Shown here piece after piece: positions 27,739 to 37,922 of a stretch of 64,000 bases of DNA. The translations under genes were made by a program, and so were the position numbers. Source of the DNA: Sphingobacterium sp. SGG-5 (GTDB lineage: Bacteria > Bacteroidota > Bacteroidia > Sphingobacteriales > Sphingobacteriaceae); the NCBI RefSeq assembly GCF_011043525.1, contig NZ_JAAKGO010000005.1:248001-312000 (forward strand). Reading direction: 5' to 3'. Position 1 is the stretch's first letter. The number at the start of each line of letters is the position of its first letter. The notes under the pieces are model-generated. The model saw only the letters and a program-made list of their open reading frames with translations, was not told the origin of the DNA and did not search any database.

Positions 27739-28699
27739 AAATGATCTTGCCTATATGCTGACTGGCTTCCATATAGGCATGGGCTTCTGAAGCTTGTTCC
27801 AATGGAAACACCCGATCGACCTGAATCTGAAAGCGGCCTGCTGCGAGATATGGCATGACCTGCTCCTGAAGTGCTTTTGTAAGATGCGATTTAAAAGCGA
27901 TGGATCGCGAACGAAGGGTACTCCCGGTGAGCGTAATCCGCTTTTGCATGAGTTCGAAGATATTAAGTCCGACCTTTCCTCCATCTGTCGCATTGATATA
28001 GACCAACCTCCCTTCCTCAGCTAACACACGCATATTTTTATCAAAGTATGCTCCCCCAATACTATCCAATATCACATCAATCTGCTCGCCTTTCCAAAGC
28101 TCCGAAAAATCAACTTCGGTATAGCGTGCCACATGATCTACTCCCAGGGCCTGAACAAACGAGGCTTTATCGGCTGTGCTGACCGTAGTAAAAACCTCAG
28201 CACCAAATAATTTCGCCAGTTGAACCGCCGTATAGCCAATGCCACCCGCACCGCCATGTACCAAAAACTTTTCCCCTGCATGCAATTCGCCGCGCTCAAA
28301 GACGTTATGCCATACGGTGTAGAGATTCTCGGGCAACGAAGCTGCTTCTTCCATAGTAAGTACCGGCGGTATCCGAAGACAGCAACTTTCCTCGGCTACG
28401 GCATGGGTGCTGTAGCCGCCTCCACTCAGTAAGGCCATCACACGATCACCTTTCTGAAAGGCCGTCACCTCTTTTCCGACTTCAACAACAAGACCGGCTA
28501 CTTCCAAGCCGGGAATATCAGCAGGAGCACCTGCCGGCGCAGGATAATGACCTTTCCGCTGAAAGATATCTGGCCGATTTACACCTGCTGCCGCAACCTG
28601 AATAAGAATCTGTGAATTTCCGACCGGCGGAATAGGTCTTTGGTCAACCTGCAATACTTCGGGTCCACCACATGTAGAAATATGAACAACACGCATCAT
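27728..28699 (-). CDS. NAD(P)H quinone oxidoreductase, PIG3-like medium-chain dehydrogenase
   Basis: 323 residues. Medium-chain dehydrogenase/reductase without the catalytic zinc ligands; the glycine-rich nucleotide site is VHGGAGGIGYTAVQLAKLFGAEVFTTV (start near 145) and the N-terminal domain starts with GGPEVLQVDQRPIPPVGNSQILIQVAAAGVNRPD. This pattern fits the PIG3/TP53I3-type quinone oxidoreductases. The ATG overlaps the TGA stop of the upstream barrel gene (ATGA), so translation is probably coupled; a second ATG follows at once and could be used instead. The link to an outer-membrane receptor is unexplained. Confidence 0.88.
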   Translation of the reverse strand: MMRVVHISTCGGPEVLQVDQRPIPPVGNSQILIQVAAAGVNRPDIFQRKGHYPAPAGAPADIPGLEVAGLVVEVGKEVTAFQKGDRVMALLSGGGYSTHAVAEESCCLRIPPVLTMEEAASLPENLYTVWHNVFERGELHAGEKFLVHGGAGGIGYTAVQLAKLFGAEVFTTVSTADKASFVQALGVDHVARYTEVDFSELWKGEQIDVILDSIGGAYFDKNMRVLAEEGRLVYINATDGGKVGLNIFELMQKRITLTGSTLRSRSIAFKSHLTKALQEQVMPYLAAGRFQIQVDRVFPLEQASEAHAYMEASQHIGKIILKP

Positions 28700-31422
28700 T
28701 TTTTGGGATATTTTTGTATACGTATATTGAGAGAAAGCATAAAATATCTTCCCAACCTGTTATTCCGGGCTTCATAGACATCATTTCCGATATATTCGGA
28801 ATATATCCCCATGTTCTTGTTTTGATCGAGCAAGTCAAATCCCTGCAAGCGTAGCAATCCGGTTTTGTTGGGCAGGAACGTGTATTCGATAAACCCATTG
28901 ATCACGGTCTGATTAATGTTCATAAAGTTGGCCGTATACCCCTCATTATACCGCTGAGAAAGCTCCGTTCCTACTGAAAAGTGTTCGCCTAAGTAGGTCT
29001 TTGTATTCATCCCCCATTGCCAGGTATGCACATTGATATGGGTACGGAACGGAATATCGTATTTGGCATTATTTAAATTGTAGTTCGCAATAAAACCGCT
29101 TTCCAGATAATCGCTCAACGTGTATCTTAATTGCAGAGACTGGTTCACCATCAGCTGTTTGGTGATTCGCTTCCGATTATCAATATAAGACGGATGGTTG
29201 AAGTAATCGGTATTACCGGTCAGATCCAGCTGCAGATCATCCGTTATAAACGGTGTATTGAAGACATAAAACCAACGCATATCATAATACCCCGATGTAT
29301 TTTGAAAGGTGGTCTGCTGGATCGTCGAACTTGATAAGGATGTCTTATCACTCACGATTTTATCCATGATGACATTATAGGCAAAGTTCGTTTCCAGATA
29401 TTGGGCCTTGGAGGGAATACTTTTGCGGATACGTGTCGATATACGGTGGGCGAACTCCGCCTTCAGCTCGGGATTTCCGATAATTACATTTCTCGAATTA
29501 CTGTTATCGACTACCGGTGCAATCTGATTAAAGTTCGGTTGGTTATTTTTACCCCGATAGTCAATCTGCCAGTCCAGGTCTTTCGATAATTTATACCACA
29601 CATTGGCCGTGGGTATCAGGTTGATATTCTCATAGGTATACTGCATCCCCTCTAAGGCAAGATTACCGGTCAATACAATCGGTTCGACCGCAAAACCTAC
29701 ATTCACTTTTAATGTCTTCCCCGACTCATACTGATAATTTAATCCAAAGCGGTTATTTTTATAATAATAGTCGTAATCGACTGCCAGCGAATCGATGTAT
29801 GAAGGATTTGTTGGATTCAATCGGTTATAGACCAGACGTACCGCATCAATTCCGGTGATATCAAACAAGTAATTGAATTCGAAACGCCCGTAGTCCATAA
29901 AGGGCTCGGTATAGGTAAGTGCAAGGTTTGCCGAATTGGTTACATTGTTTTGATTGATCAACTGATTTTGCAGGTAAGGTGGCTCATCAATATCATCGGG
30001 CGCATCGACAAATTCGATATAACGTTCATTAAAAGTTTCATCCCGTTTCAAGGTATTTGATTGTAAGGAAAGGTTGGCCGCAAACTTTCGCCCTTTTCGT
30101 GCGAAAAATTTGGAATAGAATACGTCAAGATCGCCATTAGGCGTGGTAAGCTCAGTAGTATCCTGAAAACTACCTATGTTTTTTGTGTTCGCATTGCTTA
30201 TTTTGGTCGTCTTTTCATTGTATACACGCTGTTTATTGAAGGCCAGGTTTCCGTGTATCTTCAATTCATCCTTATTGGCAAATTTACCCTCTACACCGAA
30301 TTTGACACTGTGGTTAAAATCATTTGTTTCTAACGTATAATCCTCCTTTCGGGTAATGGTATTGCCGATATAGCTGGAAGTCAGTTGCGAAAATCCATCG
30401 GTTATATTTCTCTTTCTGCTAAAGTTATACGACGTCTGCACCGAAAAGCGCTTTCCCAACCTGTCGGAGAGATTAATACCTACGGCACTTACATGATTGA
30501 GACCATCCACCGGATCGGCATAATCGCCAATATCCAACAAACTCCGCTCCCGCGACATGCCGGCCAAGCCACCGAGGTAAACCATATTTGTATTGGTATT
30601 ATTAATAGAGCCATTGAGGGATATTTCGCGCCCGTCATCGAATTTATTCAAACCCAGACTGCCCAAATAGCGATCATTTGTCCCTCCACCCATTGTCATC
30701 TGCCCAAAATAAATCTGCTTTCGATCAGGTTTCAACGTAATGTTTATAATCTTCTCGGGTTTATCGTGTTTGCTGCCGGTAACTTCATCGATTGGACCAT
30801 AATCGTCGATGACTTGTAAGTTTTGGATAAATCCAGCTGGCAGATTTTTGGTAGCCGTCAACAGGTTCCCTCCGAAAAAATCCTTGTTATCTACCTTGGC
30901 ACGGCGTATGGCCTTACCGTTGTAATAGACCGACCCATCTCTCGCCACATGAAAACCAGGGAGCTTTTTTATGGCTTCTTCGAGCAGGGAATTCGGCCGG
31001 AATTTATAAGCATCAAAGTTAAACTGTATCGTATCCTCCGTCACGACTAAGGGCAGGACCCGGACAACATTAACTCCTTTTATGGTAAAGAACATAGGCT
31101 CCAAACGCACTTCTGGTACTTCCACATGGTTATTCTCTTCCAGTAAGAACATGGATTGGTAGCCGACCTCATAGCCAAGCATACTGAATGTAAGGAAGAC
31201 GGTATGTCCTCCTACATCTTCGAATATATATCTACCCGATGTATCTGTAACACAAGAAAACGTATCTTGATCTGTAGTCAGCCGCACACTGACTGCGGCC
31301 AACGGGTTGCCCGAAGTATCCTGCACCGATCCACCGATACTGTTTTGGGCGAACAGTGTATCGCCCAGAACACAAATAATCAGTACAGCCATTAAGCCTA
31401 TTTTTAGTATGCTTTCGGACAC
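28696..31422 (-). CDS. TonB-receptor-like outer membrane beta-barrel protein with carboxypeptidase-like domain
   Basis: 908 residues from a GTG at 31422; the first ATG, ten codons on, leaves a shorter but still usable signal peptide. A carboxypeptidase-like sandwich covers about 28-115, followed by a plug-like region (PNSLLEEAIKKLPGFHVARDGSVYYNGKAIRRAKVDNKDFFG) and a large barrel of the 'outer membrane beta-barrel family 3' type ending LSLNIRIQKYPKK. It is not a SusC: it has no SusC plug signature and no SusD neighbour. It may import a small ligand or act as a surface porin. It is translationally coupled to the oxidoreductase. Confidence 0.87.
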   Translation of the reverse strand: MSESILKIGLMAVLIICVLGDTLFAQNSIGGSVQDTSGNPLAAVSVRLTTDQDTFSCVTDTSGRYIFEDVGGHTVFLTFSMLGYEVGYQSMFLLEENNHVEVPEVRLEPMFFTIKGVNVVRVLPLVVTEDTIQFNFDAYKFRPNSLLEEAIKKLPGFHVARDGSVYYNGKAIRRAKVDNKDFFGGNLLTATKNLPAGFIQNLQVIDDYGPIDEVTGSKHDKPEKIINITLKPDRKQIYFGQMTMGGGTNDRYLGSLGLNKFDDGREISLNGSINNTNTNMVYLGGLAGMSRERSLLDIGDYADPVDGLNHVSAVGINLSDRLGKRFSVQTSYNFSRKRNITDGFSQLTSSYIGNTITRKEDYTLETNDFNHSVKFGVEGKFANKDELKIHGNLAFNKQRVYNEKTTKISNANTKNIGSFQDTTELTTPNGDLDVFYSKFFARKGRKFAANLSLQSNTLKRDETFNERYIEFVDAPDDIDEPPYLQNQLINQNNVTNSANLALTYTEPFMDYGRFEFNYLFDITGIDAVRLVYNRLNPTNPSYIDSLAVDYDYYYKNNRFGLNYQYESGKTLKVNVGFAVEPIVLTGNLALEGMQYTYENINLIPTANVWYKLSKDLDWQIDYRGKNNQPNFNQIAPVVDNSNSRNVIIGNPELKAEFAHRISTRIRKSIPSKAQYLETNFAYNVIMDKIVSDKTSLSSSTIQQTTFQNTSGYYDMRWFYVFNTPFITDDLQLDLTGNTDYFNHPSYIDNRKRITKQLMVNQSLQLRYTLSDYLESGFIANYNLNNAKYDIPFRTHINVHTWQWGMNTKTYLGEHFSVGTELSQRYNEGYTANFMNINQTVINGFIEYTFLPNKTGLLRLQGFDLLDQNKNMGIYSEYIGNDVYEARNNRLGRYFMLSLNIRIQKYPKK

Positions 31423-31520
31423 AGCGATATCAATACTATCTTATTCGTTCAATATACAAAATATTCCGGCTTCCACGTGACATTTACTGAAAAACGTTAA
31501 ATATTTGGTTTTGTTGTGCT

Positions 31521-32918
31521 TTATACCGATATGGATAACTGTACGCATTTTTTTGCCAGTACCAATGTGGGATCAATCAACGGAATAGAGACACCGTCGA
31601 TTACGAATGAGGTTTCATGAGGAAAGAGTAAAGGCAACTCGGTACAGCCTAATATGCAGACTTGAGCACCTTTATCGATGATATGGCGAACCGCGCCGTC
31701 GATATCCGTTTTACACGGACCGGTCGTATATCCGGCTTTTACACCGCAGGGCCCATAAATACTATCCATCACTTTCTTTTGATATTCGGGATCTGGCGTT
31801 ATCACCTGTAAAGAATATCTCTCAGCCACATGGTGGTACACCCGGCTGGCAATCGTGCCGTCCGTAGCTAACAAACCGATCACGATGTCCTTACCATATT
31901 GTGCGATAATATGATCTACCGTCGCTTCCAACATATTGATAATGGGGATTTTTAGAGATTGCTGGATATCCTCAACAAAGGCATGCGCTGTATTACAGGG
32001 GATGGCAATTGCATCAGCTCCTTCTGCTTCCAAACGTTTACAGGTCGCGAATAATGCAATCGTCGGATCTTCTCCGCCATACACGAGATTGGCTGTTCGA
32101 TCGGGTATCTGGGGATTCTGCTCGACAACCATTTTAATATGGTCCTGATCGCGTTGGGCGGGAGTCTCGCGTATTACTTTGCTCATGAAATCTACGGTAG
32201 CAGAGGGTCCTACACCGCCTAAGACACCAAGTTTAAAGGGTTTTGTATACGGATTTACTATACTATCAAGTGCATATTCAACATAGATGGTATTGACATC
32301 CAATACCGCAGGGTTTCTTCTCTGGAGTGTATCCGCGATGAGTGACAATTCGCCTATCCCCGGGATGATGATCGCACACCCCTGTTGGGTCAGGTCTTCA
32401 CAAATCTGACTGACCTGCTGAACGGCCTCCCCCTCCAGAAAACCCTTGTTAATACCTTTTTCACCATAAACGGCATCCATTAGTAACTCCTGTTTGTCTG
32501 GATAGACAATTTCGTAGTCCGCTTCAAAATCCTTTAACATATCAGATGCTTTCACAAAGTCGGAAGTAAGGATACCCAGTTTGGCACCTTTTCTACAATT
32601 CGCTTTCACGTAGCTATGAAGTGCGTCCACCATACTGACAATGGGGACAGCTAGCTCGGCCTGCAGCTCTTTGATAAAGATATGATTGTCCAAACCGAAA
32701 AGCAGGATTCTATCGGCCTGGCCGTCTTCAAATCTTTTGGCGACCGTATAGATATGGAGTTTTTTGGATCTCATGTCTTCTTTCGAATGCAACTTGATGC
32801 CCATCTGTATATCGGATTGTTGTTCGAACAAAAAGTGATATTCGTCCTGATGGGTAAGCACTTCATCCGAAAGGATATCTAACCCTCCGATGATACCGAT
32901 CTTTTTTTTATTCTCCAC
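31521..32918 (-). CDS. Tandem Asp/Glu racemase family protein; N-terminal half without catalytic cysteines
   Basis: 465 residues starting at a GTG that overlaps the MBL gene stop (TAGTG). Two racemase-fold halves are joined. The C-terminal half has both catalytic cysteines, Cys308 in IPCNTAH and Cys425 in LGCTELPL, with GVLGGVGPSATVDF as opening motif. The N-terminal half opens with GIIGGLDILSDEV but has FGLDNH (Gly75) and PGIGELSL (Ile188) where the cysteines should be, so it cannot racemise. It may be structural or regulatory. The likely reaction is L/D interconversion of aspartate, glutamate or another amino acid in the cytoplasm. It ends the peptidase operon. Confidence 0.87.
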   Translation of the reverse strand: MENKKKIGIIGGLDILSDEVLTHQDEYHFLFEQQSDIQMGIKLHSKEDMRSKKLHIYTVAKRFEDGQADRILLFGLDNHIFIKELQAELAVPIVSMVDALHSYVKANCRKGAKLGILTSDFVKASDMLKDFEADYEIVYPDKQELLMDAVYGEKGINKGFLEGEAVQQVSQICEDLTQQGCAIIIPGIGELSLIADTLQRRNPAVLDVNTIYVEYALDSIVNPYTKPFKLGVLGGVGPSATVDFMSKVIRETPAQRDQDHIKMVVEQNPQIPDRTANLVYGGEDPTIALFATCKRLEAEGADAIAIPCNTAHAFVEDIQQSLKIPIINMLEATVDHIIAQYGKDIVIGLLATDGTIASRVYHHVAERYSLQVITPDPEYQKKVMDSIYGPCGVKAGYTTGPCKTDIDGAVRHIIDKGAQVCILGCTELPLLFPHETSFVIDGVSIPLIDPTLVLAKKCVQLSISV

Positions 32919-33751
32919 TATATTTCGCTTAATTTAAAGATATCTTTTACACGTATTCCTTTTTCGGTATGCTGCAATGTACAACATTCATGGACAGGAT
33001 CGTGCTCCAACATCAGTATATATTCCTTTTCTACGATTTCATGCCAGTAGGATTGTCTTTCCTCCATTGTGGTCAGCGGTCTGACGTCATAGCTCATTAC
33101 ATAGGGAATGGGAATATGCCCGATGGAAGGCAAGAGGTCGGCCATATAAAGAACAGTTTTGTCTTTATATTCTACCTGTGGAAGCATCATGGCTTCTGTA
33201 TGGCCGTATGCGTAGCGTAGAGCGACGGTATCGCTATAATGTTGTCCTTCTTCAAGAAAATGTAGCTGACCACTCTCCTGTATAGGTTGAATATTCTCCC
33301 GGAGAAAGGAAGCCCGCTCCCGGGGATTGGGGTTCATAGCCCAATTCCAGTGCTTTTCGTTGGACCAAAAGCGGGCATTTCGGAAAGCAGGCACCAAGCG
33401 ATCGCATTCACGCTTAATAGCACCTCCACAGTGATCAAAATGAAGATGGGTTAACAATACATCGGTGATATCGTCTCGGGTAAAGCCATATTTTGCCAGA
33501 GATTTGTCTAGCGTATCATCACCATGCAGATAATAATGACTAAAGAATTTCTCATCCTGTTTATCGCCGATAGCCGTATCGACCAAGGTCAGTCTTTTAC
33601 CGTCTTCCATGAGCAGCAATCGATTGGCCCACGTACACAGGTTATTCGAATCGGCAGGGTTTGTGCGTTGCCAAAGGGATTTGGGAACGACGCCAAACAT
33701 CGCCCCTCCGTCCAGTTTGAAATATCCGGTATCTATGGCGTATAAATTCAT
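32918..33751 (-). CDS. MBL-fold metallo-hydrolase
   Basis: 277 residues, no signal peptide, so cytoplasmic. The metal motif THLHFDHCGG (about residues 100-109) is complete, and the later ligands appear in YGHTEAMMLP (His), MADLLPS (Asp) and LEHDP (His). This layout fits the quorum-quenching lactonase-like and general MBL hydrolase group, but substrate cannot be read. It overlaps the racemase gene by one base and starts 52 bp after the DPP IV stop, which keeps it in the peptidase operon. In that setting an amide, lactam or ester of a peptide product is a reasonable guess, not more. Confidence 0.88.
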   Translation of the reverse strand: MNLYAIDTGYFKLDGGAMFGVVPKSLWQRTNPADSNNLCTWANRLLLMEDGKRLTLVDTAIGDKQDEKFFSHYYLHGDDTLDKSLAKYGFTRDDITDVLLTHLHFDHCGGAIKRECDRLVPAFRNARFWSNEKHWNWAMNPNPRERASFLRENIQPIQESGQLHFLEEGQHYSDTVALRYAYGHTEAMMLPQVEYKDKTVLYMADLLPSIGHIPIPYVMSYDVRPLTTMEERQSYWHEIVEKEYILMLEHDPVHECCTLQHTEKGIRVKDIFKLSEI

Positions 33752-33803
33752 CTGTTAATATTTCTCTCAAATCTAAGAAATATCCAACAACATAAAAAGG
33801 TCC

Positions 33804-36017
33804 TTATCTACTCTCTCTGACTAATTTTTCAATAAGGAAGTCTGTCATCAACTGATACAAATGAAAGCGTGTCTGTGTGCCAGCAATAGCATGATCTTTA
33901 TCGGGATAGTAGTGTTGTTCGAACTGCTTTCCGGCTTTGATCAGCTGTTGCGAAAATATGGCACTATTACGGAAATGCACATTGTCGTCTGCGGTTCCAT
34001 GAATAAGCAGTAAATTGCCCTTCATACGGTCAATATAGGCCATAGGTGTACTGCTTGCATACCCTTCGGGATTACTTTTTAGAAGGCCCATATGACGCTC
34101 GGCATAACCAGACTGATACAATTCCCAATTTGTAACCGGAGCAACGGATACCGCTGTGCTAAAGACCTCAGCACCATATGTAATAGCCATAGACGCCATA
34201 AACCCACCAAAACTCCATCCCCAAAAACCGATACGCGTAGGATCTACTGTGGGATATTGGGCCGAAAGCCACCGGGCGGCATCCATTTGGTCTTCTATCT
34301 CTTGTATGCCTAATCGACCGTAGATTGCCTTCTTGAAGCCTGCACCACGGAATCCCGTACCTGTATTGTCCACGCAAACCACGATTATCCCCTGTTGCGC
34401 CAAATATTGATGCCAAAAGTTAACCATACCCCAACTATTGGTCACCTTTTGTGAACCGGGTCCTCCGTAGTTCGCAAAAAGAACGGGATATTGGGTATCT
34501 TGTTTGTAATCTGGCGGGAATAATATCCAGGCATGGAGATCAACACCATGTCTGTTGGGTATTTGCAGAAAATGGGGTGCCGACATTTTAAAAGATTGAA
34601 GGGTATCCCTTAATCGGGCGTTATCCACCAACGAGCGCACAGGTTTTCCTTTGATAGAAAATAATGTCGTTACCGGAGGTCGATTGATCGCCGAAAATGT
34701 CTCGAGATAATGGGTAGAGGTCGGGTTGAATGACCAGGTATGCCATCCGGAATCGTGCGTTAGTCTCTCGGCATCTCCGGTCGATAGATCAATGGACAGG
34801 ACCTGCCGCTCCCGTGGATCTTCGGCCACACTACAATAGAGCAGCCCTTTTCTTTCATCGACGGCCAATAGCCGGTCTGCATCGTATGAAAAAGGCGTGA
34901 GGACGGTCTCTTTATCGTCCTTCAAGTCATAGGCATACAATCTTCTCCACCCTTCTTTTTCACTCATATAAATGAAGCGCCGACCATCGACGAAACTGTA
35001 AAACGCATCGAAGGTAGCACGATCAATATAGCGCTCATCACGCTCCGTGAACAACCTTTTATAGGAGCCCTTTCGCACATCAATCTGACCGATTTCAAAA
35101 CTTCGTTGATCCCTTGGCATTTTATAGACAAATAGCGAGCGGCTGTCTTTTGACCAGTAAATCCGGGGATAATAATATTCCATTTCTCCAGGCTTATCGC
35201 CTATCTGTAGATTCCCGGTATGCAGATCATAAATATGGATACTAACCTCGCTTATGGGTTCTCCGGGTCTATAATAGCGATATGCGTAGCTCTCTTCGGA
35301 CAACGATGAAGCGTCATAAATGGGGAAGCGATAGACGGGAACACGGGACATATCAAATTCGTAACAGGCAATATACCTCCCATCGTAACTCCATTTATAG
35401 GCTTGTACCACGCCGAAAGTTTCTTCGTATACCCAATCCGCAGAACCGTATTTCACCGCTCCATCCTCTGGAGCATGCGTTATTTGTGTCTCCTTTCGGG
35501 TGTCTATATCATAAAGGAAAATATTATTGCCCTTGCAATAGGCTACACGCCGCCCCGTAGGGGAAAAGGAAATATTGCTTACGGGTTGGTCGGTCAACTG
35601 GAACAGCGAATCTCTCGCTATATCGTAGAGCCAAGGGATGCTCGTAAAGGAAAAGCGGTATATGCTCTTCCGGTGACTATGCAATAACAAAAGGTTTTCT
35701 TGTGCATTCCAGACATATCGGCTCAATGAAACGGTATTGGCTCCCTGCTGTTGCAGTTGCGTTTTTTTCAACACCGTATCTTGGATCTTTCCATCTGTAA
35801 GACGAAACTTTAATAAATCACCGTTTTCGCTGGTCTGATAATAGTGAACGCCGTCTTTTGAAAACCGGAAGTTATGATCAGTCTGCATACGGAATGTATT
35901 TTTCCCATATATATCCTCCAGTTGGATCGGCTGGAGGGATTTATTTTCCTGCTGAGCAAGACAGTAAGAGTTGATAACAACGGTAAACGCAAAGAAAAGA
36001 TACCATCTAAAAGTCAT
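33804..36017 (-). CDS. Dipeptidyl peptidase IV (S9B)
   Basis: 737 residues with an N-terminal signal ending near CLAQQ, so it is exported to the periplasm. It removes X-Pro or X-Ala dipeptides from peptide N-termini. The propeller carries Glu198-Glu199 in DWVYEETFGV, the pair that binds the free amino terminus. The hydrolase domain has Ser602 in GWSFGG, the Asp in HGTADDNVH (677-678) and His709 in DKDHAI. Length and all key residues are normal. It follows the CocE/S15-like gene by 9 bp. Confidence 0.95.
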   Translation of the reverse strand: MTFRWYLFFAFTVVINSYCLAQQENKSLQPIQLEDIYGKNTFRMQTDHNFRFSKDGVHYYQTSENGDLLKFRLTDGKIQDTVLKKTQLQQQGANTVSLSRYVWNAQENLLLLHSHRKSIYRFSFTSIPWLYDIARDSLFQLTDQPVSNISFSPTGRRVAYCKGNNIFLYDIDTRKETQITHAPEDGAVKYGSADWVYEETFGVVQAYKWSYDGRYIACYEFDMSRVPVYRFPIYDASSLSEESYAYRYYRPGEPISEVSIHIYDLHTGNLQIGDKPGEMEYYYPRIYWSKDSRSLFVYKMPRDQRSFEIGQIDVRKGSYKRLFTERDERYIDRATFDAFYSFVDGRRFIYMSEKEGWRRLYAYDLKDDKETVLTPFSYDADRLLAVDERKGLLYCSVAEDPRERQVLSIDLSTGDAERLTHDSGWHTWSFNPTSTHYLETFSAINRPPVTTLFSIKGKPVRSLVDNARLRDTLQSFKMSAPHFLQIPNRHGVDLHAWILFPPDYKQDTQYPVLFANYGGPGSQKVTNSWGMVNFWHQYLAQQGIIVVCVDNTGTGFRGAGFKKAIYGRLGIQEIEDQMDAARWLSAQYPTVDPTRIGFWGWSFGGFMASMAITYGAEVFSTAVSVAPVTNWELYQSGYAERHMGLLKSNPEGYASSTPMAYIDRMKGNLLLIHGTADDNVHFRNSAIFSQQLIKAGKQFEQHYYPDKDHAIAGTQTRFHLYQLMTDFLIEKLVRESR

Positions 36018-36026
36018 AGGGTCGGA

Positions 36027-37919
36027 TTAAGGTGTGGATAAAACAGGTAAGATCAGTTTGGAAGAATGCACCGCATTATGCAGGATGCGAATAGTAGCCG
36101 GTACAAAATCGGAATCCGCACAGGTATAGATGTCGAGGAACTGTTGAGGGTTGCGATCGACCAAAGGAAACCAGGAACTCTGCAGCTGTACCATGACCCG
36201 GTGTCCTTTCTTAAACGTATGGGCCACATCAGGCAAGGTAAACTGAACGTGTTCGGGTTGATTGGGCACGAACGGCTCGGGCGTATCAAAACTATGTCTA
36301 TACTTGCCACGAAGTACTTCTCCCCGGACTAACATTTGATAACCGCCCATGGGATAGGTTGATGAAGGCATCCTTCTATGCCTACTGGGAGCCGGGTCAC
36401 CGTAACTAAAATCATCGGGGAATACGTCGATGACCTTAACCACAAAATCGGCATCGGTCGTACTCAGTTGCACTTGCAGATCGGCCACGATAGGCCCTGC
36501 AAGCGTCAGGTCACTTTCCAACACCTCCGTCTGGAAAACAAGAACATCCGGCCTACGTGCTGCAAAACGTTGGTCGTCGGTCATATACGTTAATGTACGC
36601 ACGCGGTGAACATCTTCTCGATAAGGCACAGGATGGGACGGGTCACTCACATAAACGCTTTCTCCCTGAGGTTCCTCCGCAGGAGTCCACAACAACTTCC
36701 CTTGGGGATGCAGATAAAGCGCCGTCGCCGTTGTCGCAGGAGGTGGCCAGCTCGGAAATGCATGCCATTGGTTTTCGCCGGAAATGTATATCTGTGCCGT
36801 ACCATTCGGCATTTCCCAGTTCCCTTGATCCAACAGATGATGATGAAAGAAAGGATATTCCATATGCTCGGCATACCACCGGGATGTCTGTCCCGGGAAA
36901 TGGAGGTTCCCAATGAAATCAAGTGTATCCCTTACCCATTGCATATGGTACCACGGGCCCATAACCAAGGTCAACGGTGCAGCAGGGCTCGCCTCACGCA
37001 TACGCTTATAGGTCTTCCAAGCACCATAGGTATTCTCGGCATCATAAGGACTTCCTACAACCAGTGTGGGTACCGTCAAATCTTTCAAAAAATGGGTTAC
37101 GGTACGTTCGTACCACCAGGGATGATACGGACGGTCTGTCATCAGGTCTTTCCAAAAAGGAATGCTATCTCCGGTTAATGCCGTAAGATTTTTCAACGCA
37201 CCCCCTTTTAGGAAAAAATCATAGTTATCCACGTACCGAAATGGTGATTCTGTATTATAGGTCGATGTAGGGGAAGGTCTGTACTTATCCTGTTCTGTAA
37301 AAAATGTAAATGCATCCATCAGAAAAAAAGCACCATTATGGTGAAAATCATCACCGATAAACCAGTCGGTGACAGGTGCCTGTGGGCTAATTGCCCGTAA
37401 TGCCGGGTGTCTACTCAAAGCAGCCATTAAGGTGTAGAAACCTCCGTAAGACCCCCCATAAACTCCTATTCTACCGTTATTGCCGGGCACATTATTGACT
37501 AACCATTCCATGGTATCGTAGGCGTCGGTTCGCTCGTCTATCGTGACCGGTGATTGCAAGGTATCGCTCAGCGGGCGAACATTCACGAAAGCGCCTTCAC
37601 TCCGCCACCTTCCCCGGACATCCTGTATGACCAGAATATAGTTTTTTCTGACGTACTCGTTAAAATGTCCGTTCCACCAAGGACGAAAAGATGTACCATA
37701 AGGACTGGATGAATAAGGTGTACGTGTCAGCAAGATGGGATGGTCTTTTCCCTGCGTCGGTCTGTATATCGCCGTAAACAAATGTGTACCGTCACGCATG
37801 GGAATCATTACTTCTTCCTTCACATAATGATCTGCCATCCATAGCGAATCTGGATTTGTTTGGGCATTCGTCCCACAAATTCCGCAAAGCACATAGAAAA
37901 AAATCAACAACGCTCTCAT
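36027..37919 (-). CDS. CocE/NonD (S15-type) hydrolase, alpha-amino-acid ester hydrolase/X-Pro peptidase-like
   Basis: 630 residues with a signal peptide (MRALLIFFYVLCGICGTNAQ). The alpha/beta-hydrolase nucleophile is Ser157 in GVYGGSYGGF; the acid lies in VVGSPYDAENTYGAWKTY and the His in GPWYHMQW, the order known for alpha-amino-acid ester hydrolases and cocaine esterase. A jelly-roll C-terminal domain follows (about 440-630). Members act on amino-acid esters, beta-lactam side chains or X-Pro peptides, so the exact bond is open. Between genes for a C1 peptidase (3 bp) and DPP IV (9 bp), a peptide role is favoured. Confidence 0.88.
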   Translation of the reverse strand: MRALLIFFYVLCGICGTNAQTNPDSLWMADHYVKEEVMIPMRDGTHLFTAIYRPTQGKDHPILLTRTPYSSSPYGTSFRPWWNGHFNEYVRKNYILVIQDVRGRWRSEGAFVNVRPLSDTLQSPVTIDERTDAYDTMEWLVNNVPGNNGRIGVYGGSYGGFYTLMAALSRHPALRAISPQAPVTDWFIGDDFHHNGAFFLMDAFTFFTEQDKYRPSPTSTYNTESPFRYVDNYDFFLKGGALKNLTALTGDSIPFWKDLMTDRPYHPWWYERTVTHFLKDLTVPTLVVGSPYDAENTYGAWKTYKRMREASPAAPLTLVMGPWYHMQWVRDTLDFIGNLHFPGQTSRWYAEHMEYPFFHHHLLDQGNWEMPNGTAQIYISGENQWHAFPSWPPPATTATALYLHPQGKLLWTPAEEPQGESVYVSDPSHPVPYREDVHRVRTLTYMTDDQRFAARRPDVLVFQTEVLESDLTLAGPIVADLQVQLSTTDADFVVKVIDVFPDDFSYGDPAPSRHRRMPSSTYPMGGYQMLVRGEVLRGKYRHSFDTPEPFVPNQPEHVQFTLPDVAHTFKKGHRVMVQLQSSWFPLVDRNPQQFLDIYTCADSDFVPATIRILHNAVHSSKLILPVLSTP

Positions 37920-37922
37920 GGT

